Shown: positions 59,479 to 64,000 of the stretch, one piece after another
How positions within the stretch are numbered: the first letter of the stretch is position 1
Layout of the letters: the number at the start of each line of letters is the position of its first letter
Source of the DNA: Scheffersomyces stipitis CBS 6054
Taxonomy: Eukaryota > Ascomycota > Pichiomycetes > Serinales > Debaryomycetaceae
Length of the DNA stretch: 64,000 nt
Assembly (NCBI RefSeq): GCF_000209165.1
Contig: NC_009042.1
Coordinates: 1,302,001-1,366,000 of the forward strand
Direction: 5' to 3'
Translations under genes and position numbers: made by a program
The notes under the pieces: model-generated
Told to the model about the DNA's origin: nothing
Seen by the model: only the letters and a program-made list of their open reading frames with translations
Database searches by the model: none

Positions 59479-61146
59479 TTACATCAACTTGGCATTCTTC
59501 AGATAGGCTATTTCTCCCATGAGTTTAATACACTTCTCTATGTTCTGTCCCTTCATGGCACACACGGGTACAATTTTCCAGCCGTTTTCGGCCTCAACGT
59601 AGTCACGAAGAATTTTGTAGTTAGCTCCGTCGTCAGTTAAATCCGCCTTCGTAGCCACAACTAGCACCTCTTTGTCTTTCATTCGCTTTGAACCAACCTC
59701 GTTTAGTAGCACTTCGAGATCAGCGACAGGGTTTTCAGATTCGAGAGACACGACAAACACCAAACCTCCCGATCTTTCAATATGACGCAAGAAATCTAAC
59801 CCCATACCTTTGTTCTCCAGCGCTCCCTTGATGATTCCTGGGATATCAGCTACAGTAAAAGGATCCTTATCAATAGTGGTGAAGATCGTGCCCACAGTAG
59901 GTTGCAAAGTGGTAAATTCCCAGTGGCCCACTCTTGGTCGGGCACGAGAAATAGCACGAAGCAAAGTCGATTTGCCAGCATTAGGAAGTCCCACCAATCC
60001 CAAGTCAGCAATCAACTTCAACTCCAATAAGAAGTGTGTTTGGATCCCATCTCTACCCTTCTTGCTGAAGTTGGGGTTCCGGATATCTTTGGTCAAGAAG
60101 TGCATGTTTCCCATTCCACCTTTGCCTCCTTTCAACAAAAGCATAGGTTTCTTACTGGGCCTACTCAAATCAAGGCCCAACAACGGGAACTTGTCAAATT
60201 TAAGCTCTTCCTGAACAAGCTCGCGGTCGTATTCCATCACCTTCTTGTTCAATTCCTGGAAAAAGGGACGGCCCTCGTAGTACTCTTTGTCGCCTTCTTT
60301 AAACAGCCATCCACTTCCAGGCTCATACCCTGGTCTCACCAACTGAATATGATCGTACTCGTCACAACGTAGCTCCATCTTGATGTCATCCAAGTCCTTT
60401 CCTTCTCTCTGGCGTAAGAACTTCTTAAGGACGGCAGGATCTGGAATCCATCTGATCGTGGTGCCTACAGGCACTTCTATAACTATATCCTCACCACTCT
60501 TTCCATCCAACTGACTTCCTTTTCCTGTAGTTCCATGCTTAGCTTCGTAAGTTCTCTTGACTTTATGCAACGAACTCATGTTCTTCTCTGCTACACTTAT
60601 ATATACATCGCCTCCGTCACCTCCGTCACCTCCGTCAGGTGGCCCAGAGGGACGGTTAGCATCTCTGAAATACGAAACACACCCATTGCCTCCATTTCCA
60701 CTTCGCACTTTAATAACTTTCAAGTCTATAAACGTGCGGCTTTCAGTTTTCTTTCCTTGTCTGGCCAAAACATTGTTGGTATTATAAAAAACATGGTGCG
60801 TATGGTGAAGATTTCCCGAGAAGTAATCCGTGAGTGACATCAATCGAGGATTAAGTCCATACTGGTCTACACCACAATCCTGATACTTCACCCGGTTGTT
60901 CTCATCCTGTACGTATTTGATAGAGTCGGGATCTTCGGGAGTCATGTCGTCGATCTTAATTGTGTAATTTGACTTTGGATACATGCTGTCTTCATCACTA
61001 TTTTCGGTATAGATTCCAATGTCATCGTCAATCTCAGTATATGCTTCATTCTGAAGCGTAGAAGAACGAGGTGAAGTCAGCAGAAATGTCCGTCTCAGTG
61101 CAATTGAAGTTCTATGCAGCGGCAACCGCCAAAACGTCCGTAACAT
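59479..61146 (-). CDS. MTG2: Mitochondrial Obg-family GTPase Mtg2
   Basis: The 555-aa protein begins with a basic, Arg/Ser-rich sequence (MLRTFWRLPLHRTSIALRRT) suited to mitochondrial import. The Obg fold follows (FIDLKVIKVRSGNGGNGCVSYF with Gly-rich repeats GGDGGDGGDVY). The G domain has G1 GLPNAGKST (residues 386-394), G3 DIPG, and G4 TKAD. Mtg2 acts in assembly of the mitochondrial large ribosomal subunit at the inner membrane. It is divergent from DBP8 with only 223 bp between start codons. Confidence 0.96.
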   Translation of the reverse strand: MLRTFWRLPLHRTSIALRRTFLLTSPRSSTLQNEAYTEIDDDIGIYTENSDEDSMYPKSNYTIKIDDMTPEDPDSIKYVQDENNRVKYQDCGVDQYGLNPRLMSLTDYFSGNLHHTHHVFYNTNNVLARQGKKTESRTFIDLKVIKVRSGNGGNGCVSYFRDANRPSGPPDGGDGGDGGDVYISVAEKNMSSLHKVKRTYEAKHGTTGKGSQLDGKSGEDIVIEVPVGTTIRWIPDPAVLKKFLRQREGKDLDDIKMELRCDEYDHIQLVRPGYEPGSGWLFKEGDKEYYEGRPFFQELNKKVMEYDRELVQEELKFDKFPLLGLDLSRPSKKPMLLLKGGKGGMGNMHFLTKDIRNPNFSKKGRDGIQTHFLLELKLIADLGLVGLPNAGKSTLLRAISRARPRVGHWEFTTLQPTVGTIFTTIDKDPFTVADIPGIIKGALENKGMGLDFLRHIERSGGLVFVVSLESENPVADLEVLLNEVGSKRMKDKEVLVVATKADLTDDGANYKILRDYVEAENGWKIVPVCAMKGQNIEKCIKLMGEIAYLKNAKLM

Positions 61147-61369
61147 CTCCTATGCGCCTGTCTATAGGAATATTGAAAAGAAGAAATAGTTGCAATCGCC
61201 AAATATTTCACTTTCTCTGGAGTTGTGAGATCACGTGAAAACATCGAAAAATTAATTTCCATGCGAAGAGCATCGGATACAACATGATACGCTACTACAA
61301 GTGAAGATCAGAACACATTCCTCTATTGTTGACGTCTCACATCTCAGAATCACATACTCTTATAACATA
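61147..61369. promoter_or_regulatory. MTG2/DBP8 bidirectional promoter with TCACGTGA
   Basis: The 223-bp divergent spacer contains the octamer TCACGTGA at 61231-61238, 85 bp from the MTG2 ATG and 132 bp from the DBP8 ATG. An RRPE-like CGAAAAATTAA lies near 61245-61255. Both genes serve ribosome assembly, one mitochondrial and one nucleolar. Confidence 0.6.
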
Positions 61370-62707
61370 ATGTCTTTTGAGGATCTCGGAGTTTCCCGGT
61401 GGCTCTCGGAAGCCCTTGCGGCCATGAAGATCCATACACCAACAGCCATTCAGTCAGGATGTATACCCAAGATTCTTCTGGGACACGATTGTATAGGAGG
61501 TGCCAAAACAGGTAGTGGTAAGACAATCGCATTTGCTGCTCCTATGTTAACACAATGGTCTGAAGACCCCTTTGGAATTTTTGGCTTAGTTCTTACTCCT
61601 ACTCGTGAGTTGGCACTTCAAATTGCTGAACAGTTCGCTGCCTTGGGAGCTTCCATGAATATCAAAATTAGTGTAGTTGTAGGAGGGGAAGACTTCGTCA
61701 AACAGACGCTTGAGCTCCAGAAAAAGCCTCATTTTGTCATAGCTACTCCTGGAAGATTGGCGGATCATATCTTGAACAGTGGAGAAGAAACGATCTCTGG
61801 ACTCAGACGAATCAAGTATCTTGTACTTGATGAAGCAGACAGACTTTTGAGTAATAGCTTTGGTGGAGACTTGGAGAGGTGTTTTTCTGTCCTTCCGCCT
61901 TCTGAAAAGAGACAGACCTGTTTGTTCACAGCTACGGTAACTGATGCAGTTAGAGCGTTGAAGGAGAAGCCTCCGGCGCAAGGAAAACCTCCTGTATTCT
62001 TGCACGAAGTAGAAACCGTGGACCAAGTGGCCATCCCTTCGACTTTGTCTATCAAATACGTCTTTGTTCCTTCCTATGTCAAGGAAGCTTACTTAAACAG
62101 CATTCTCCGCTTGCCTCAGTACGAAAAGTCGACAGCGGTGATCTTTGTAAATAGAACCACCACGGCCGAAGTGTTGAGAAGAACACTCCGGAAGTTGGAG
62201 TTCCGAGTAGCTTCGTTGCACTCGGAGATGCCGCAGAGTGAAAGAACGAATTCTGTGCAACGTTTTAAAGCTGGTGCAGCCAGAATCTTGATTGCTACCG
62301 ATGTGGCTTCTAGAGGGTTGGATATACCGTCTGTTGAATTAGTAGTAAACTTCGATATTCCAGCTGATCCCGACGATTTCATTCATAGGGTCGGTAGAAC
62401 TGCCAGAGCAGGAAGAAGTGGTGATGCCGTTACTATAATCGCGGAAAAAGATATCGACAGAATCGCTTCTATCGAAGAGAGAATAAATAAGAAAATGGAG
62501 TTATTGGAAGAAGTCACTGACGATAGTGTGATCACAGACTCGTTGACGGCAACTAGTGTGGCCAAAAGAGAGTCACTCATGGAGATGGACAAGGAGAATT
62601 TTGGAGAGAAGAGAAAGATTAATAGAAAAAAGCGTGGTCTTGAGACTGAAAAGATCAGGGTGGTGAAGAGCAAGAAGGAGAAATCCAAGAAGTCTCTTAG
62701 GCAATAG
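61370..62707 (+). CDS. DBP8: DEAD-box RNA helicase Dbp8
   Basis: ATG 61370 gives MSFEDLGVSRWLSEAL and 445 aa (S. cerevisiae Dbp8 has 431). Helicase motifs are in order: Q motif IHTPTAIQ, motif I AKTGSGKT (residues 45-52), Ia PTRELA, Ib TPGRLADH, II DEAD (154-157), III as TAT in LFTATVTD, IV AVIFVNRT, V ATDVASRGLDIP, VI HRVGRTARAGR. A basic Lys-rich tail ends the protein. Dbp8 works in 18S rRNA processing and is stimulated by Esf2. The codon at 61478-61480 is CTG in KIL-x-GHDCIGG, where serine is usual in this motif, in line with CTG-clade decoding. Confidence 0.96.
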   Translation: MSFEDLGVSRWLSEALAAMKIHTPTAIQSGCIPKILLGHDCIGGAKTGSGKTIAFAAPMLTQWSEDPFGIFGLVLTPTRELALQIAEQFAALGASMNIKISVVVGGEDFVKQTLELQKKPHFVIATPGRLADHILNSGEETISGLRRIKYLVLDEADRLLSNSFGGDLERCFSVLPPSEKRQTCLFTATVTDAVRALKEKPPAQGKPPVFLHEVETVDQVAIPSTLSIKYVFVPSYVKEAYLNSILRLPQYEKSTAVIFVNRTTTAEVLRRTLRKLEFRVASLHSEMPQSERTNSVQRFKAGAARILIATDVASRGLDIPSVELVVNFDIPADPDDFIHRVGRTARAGRSGDAVTIIAEKDIDRIASIEERINKKMELLEEVTDDSVITDSLTATSVAKRESLMEMDKENFGEKRKINRKKRGLETEKIRVVKSKKEKSKKSLRQ

Positions 62708-62877
62708 AATAAAGTGTACATAGATGTATATTAGCTCTGAAAGAAGAATATTAATATGATAAAACTGTAGATATTATTATTGTACTATTCATCCTTGTTT
62801 ATTCTTATTCAGTTTTCTTCTACACAATCCAGCAATCTTCAAAGTTATATATTCATTATTCATTCCATTCATTATTA

Positions 62878-63498
62878 TCATGATTCTTCCAAATATCCCT
62901 GTACGATCAAACTTATACTAATGACCATCAAGGTGATGATTATACAGGTGACACATATCACAGTGGTGATGTTATTGAAACTGTATACCTGTATCTTGTG
63001 GTTGGCGTATCTTTGGATGGTGATAAAGTAGTTGATTCCGCTTATGACCAATGTTGCTAACGCAAGTATAAGCAAGATATATGACACTATTGTTGAATAC
63101 GTGGACACGTTGAAGTGGCCATGCCGATGTTCTGGAGTCCCCAGACCAGGATCATCTGAATCTACACCTGAAGAATTGAGCTTGAAATTAAGAATAATCC
63201 CCAATGCTGTGAAGAATAGAGAGGTTGCGAATCTGATGAAAGTAAGAGTGGTTCTTTCCAGCTGGAGGACATCACGTGGCTCAGAAGTCGACACCTTCAT
63301 AACCAAACTGTACGGGAACCTTCCCAATAGCAGCAGCAGTTCTGTAATGGACGCATAAATCGTATCTGGACCTGGATGGGTGTGGTACCTTAGTTGAGTT
63401 GTGGAGTTAGAAGTGTGGAGCTGATTTCCCAGCGCAGATTCCTGGAAAACGGGACGAAAAAGTCGTACCTGGTCCTCAATATCGTTAGCATCGGCCAT
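62878..63498 (-). CDS. DUF202-domain membrane protein
   Basis: The 206-aa protein has a soluble N-terminus of about 75 residues and three C-terminal membrane segments (about 88-104 LTFIRFATSLFFTALGIIL, 138-160 and 178-200). The motif DVLQLERTTLTFIRFATSL is the DUF202/YidH signature, also seen in fungal VTC-related and small membrane proteins. The function of the fungal stand-alone proteins is not established; a vacuolar location is plausible from the VTC link. Its start region faces that of BRF1, 378 bp away. Confidence 0.82.
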   Translation of the reverse strand: MADANDIEDQVRLFRPVFQESALGNQLHTSNSTTQLRYHTHPGPDTIYASITELLLLLGRFPYSLVMKVSTSEPRDVLQLERTTLTFIRFATSLFFTALGIILNFKLNSSGVDSDDPGLGTPEHRHGHFNVSTYSTIVSYILLILALATLVISGINYFITIQRYANHKIQVYSFNNITTVICVTCIIITLMVISISLIVQGYLEES

Positions 63499-63876
63499 GT
63501 TGATATAGTGGTAACAATTCTGGACGAATTAGACGGTTTTCAAAACAATATAGAAGTATACTAGAAACCAAAATGAACTATGGCAAACAGACTATTCTTC
63601 AATTTGTGATAAAAGATGTCGGATAGTGTGCATGTCGCACACATTTTTGACGACATTTCTCCTACTACTTCTCGCACTCGCGATTACAGACCTGCACCAA
63701 AAGTCAGATTTTCAGTTCTGTTTACACTCAGAATTTTTTCTCATCTTTCTTTTGCTCTAAGCCAGAATTTCCAGACACAAACAACGCTAAAACAGCTATA
63801 TTCAAACTATACACAACAAAGTTATAAATCACATTTATAGTCACCAACTCTATTAACATCACACAACGATCATATC
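63499..63876. other. Divergent promoter region DUF202 gene/BRF1
   Basis: No element beyond AT-rich sequence is named. A 74-codon ORF (63616-63840, plus) without a domain overlaps the BRF1 leader and is not annotated. Confidence 0.4.
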
Positions 63877-64000
63877 ATGAGTTCCAAGGTCAAGAAATGT
63901 GCCAACTGCGGTCACACTGCCTTCACACGTGACCGGTTCACTAATGCCGGTGATATATCGTGCTTGCGATGCGGGACGGTGATGGAGGAGAATCCTATCG
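63877..64000 (+). CDS. BRF1: TFIIIB subunit Brf1, N-terminus only
   Basis: The window ends 41 codons into this gene. The visible part is a zinc ribbon: CANCGH (Cys-x2-Cys), a 17-18 residue loop (TAFTRDRFTNAGDI), then CLRCGTVMEENPI (second Cys-x2-Cys). The motif GTVxEENPI after the ribbon is that of TFIIB-family proteins, and the ribbon sequence resembles yeast Brf1. Brf1 with TBP and Bdp1 recruits RNA polymerase III. TFIIB (SUA7) is the alternative; the short N-terminus before the first Cys fits Brf1 better. Confidence 0.75.
   Translation, partial: MSSKVKKCANCGHTAFTRDRFTNAGDISCLRCGTVMEENPI

Noticed and set aside
63616..63840. 74-codon ORF in the BRF1 leader
   Set aside because: It has no domain and lies in the promoter and 5' leader of BRF1.

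Overview
The window looks like chromosomal DNA of a budding yeast of the CTG clade (Scheffersomyces/Candida relatives). Genes are compact and mostly intronless. The few introns are short and use GTAAGT or GTATGT donors and an exact TACTAAC branch point. Several gene families (SRR1-type regulator, CWT1/RDS2-type zinc cluster, RNR3, DSC3) are of Candida type. CTG codons fall where homologues prefer serine or another small residue, for example in DBP8 and UGP1. A Scheffersomyces-like species is the best guess, by inference only.

Layout. 1-8.9 kb: a truncated membrane-anchored Lys/Thr/Glu-rich protein, RPB8 (shared RNA polymerase subunit), a small two-exon gene, an unrecognised 338-aa protein, a GT71 (MNN1-family) mannosyltransferase-like protein without the DxD motif, a decayed tRNA-Ser(GCT), and a small Cys-repeat protein. 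8.9-13.6 kb: a long gene-poor stretch, then UGP1 (two exons) and RBL2. 13.9-20.9 kb: a dityrosine-type cluster in which DIT1 (three exons) and DIT2 (CYP56) are divergent, followed by a DTR1/QDR-type exporter and an ATG22-like transporter. Sites matching the Ndt80 middle sporulation element stand before the exporter gene. 21-28.4 kb: tRNA-Arg(ACG) with an intron, BNA1, an MTP18-like mitochondrial protein, DSC3 and an ODC-type 2-oxodicarboxylate carrier. 28.5-43.8 kb: a 973-aa helical protein, a possible broken secreted-protein gene, a STE13/DAP2-type dipeptidyl aminopeptidase, NOC2, a CWT1/RDS2-type regulator and a PA-TM-RING ubiquitin ligase. 44.3-53.3 kb: RET1 (Pol III second subunit), TFB2 (TFIIH) and a divergent large ribonucleotide reductase subunit. 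53.8-57.7 kb: tRNA-Cys, a decayed coding relic, an intronless gene of the otherwise bacterial DIP1984 family, and an SRR1-type response regulator. 59.5-64 kb: MTG2 and DBP8 share a divergent promoter, then a DUF202 membrane protein and the start of BRF1.

The most notable points are the four-gene dityrosine-like cluster with sporulation-type promoter sites, the DIP1984-family gene as a candidate bacterial acquisition, the RNR large subunit with an eroded ATP-cone, the GT71 protein without its metal-binding motif, and the tRNA and coding relics. All homology calls come from reading the sequence. No database search was run.
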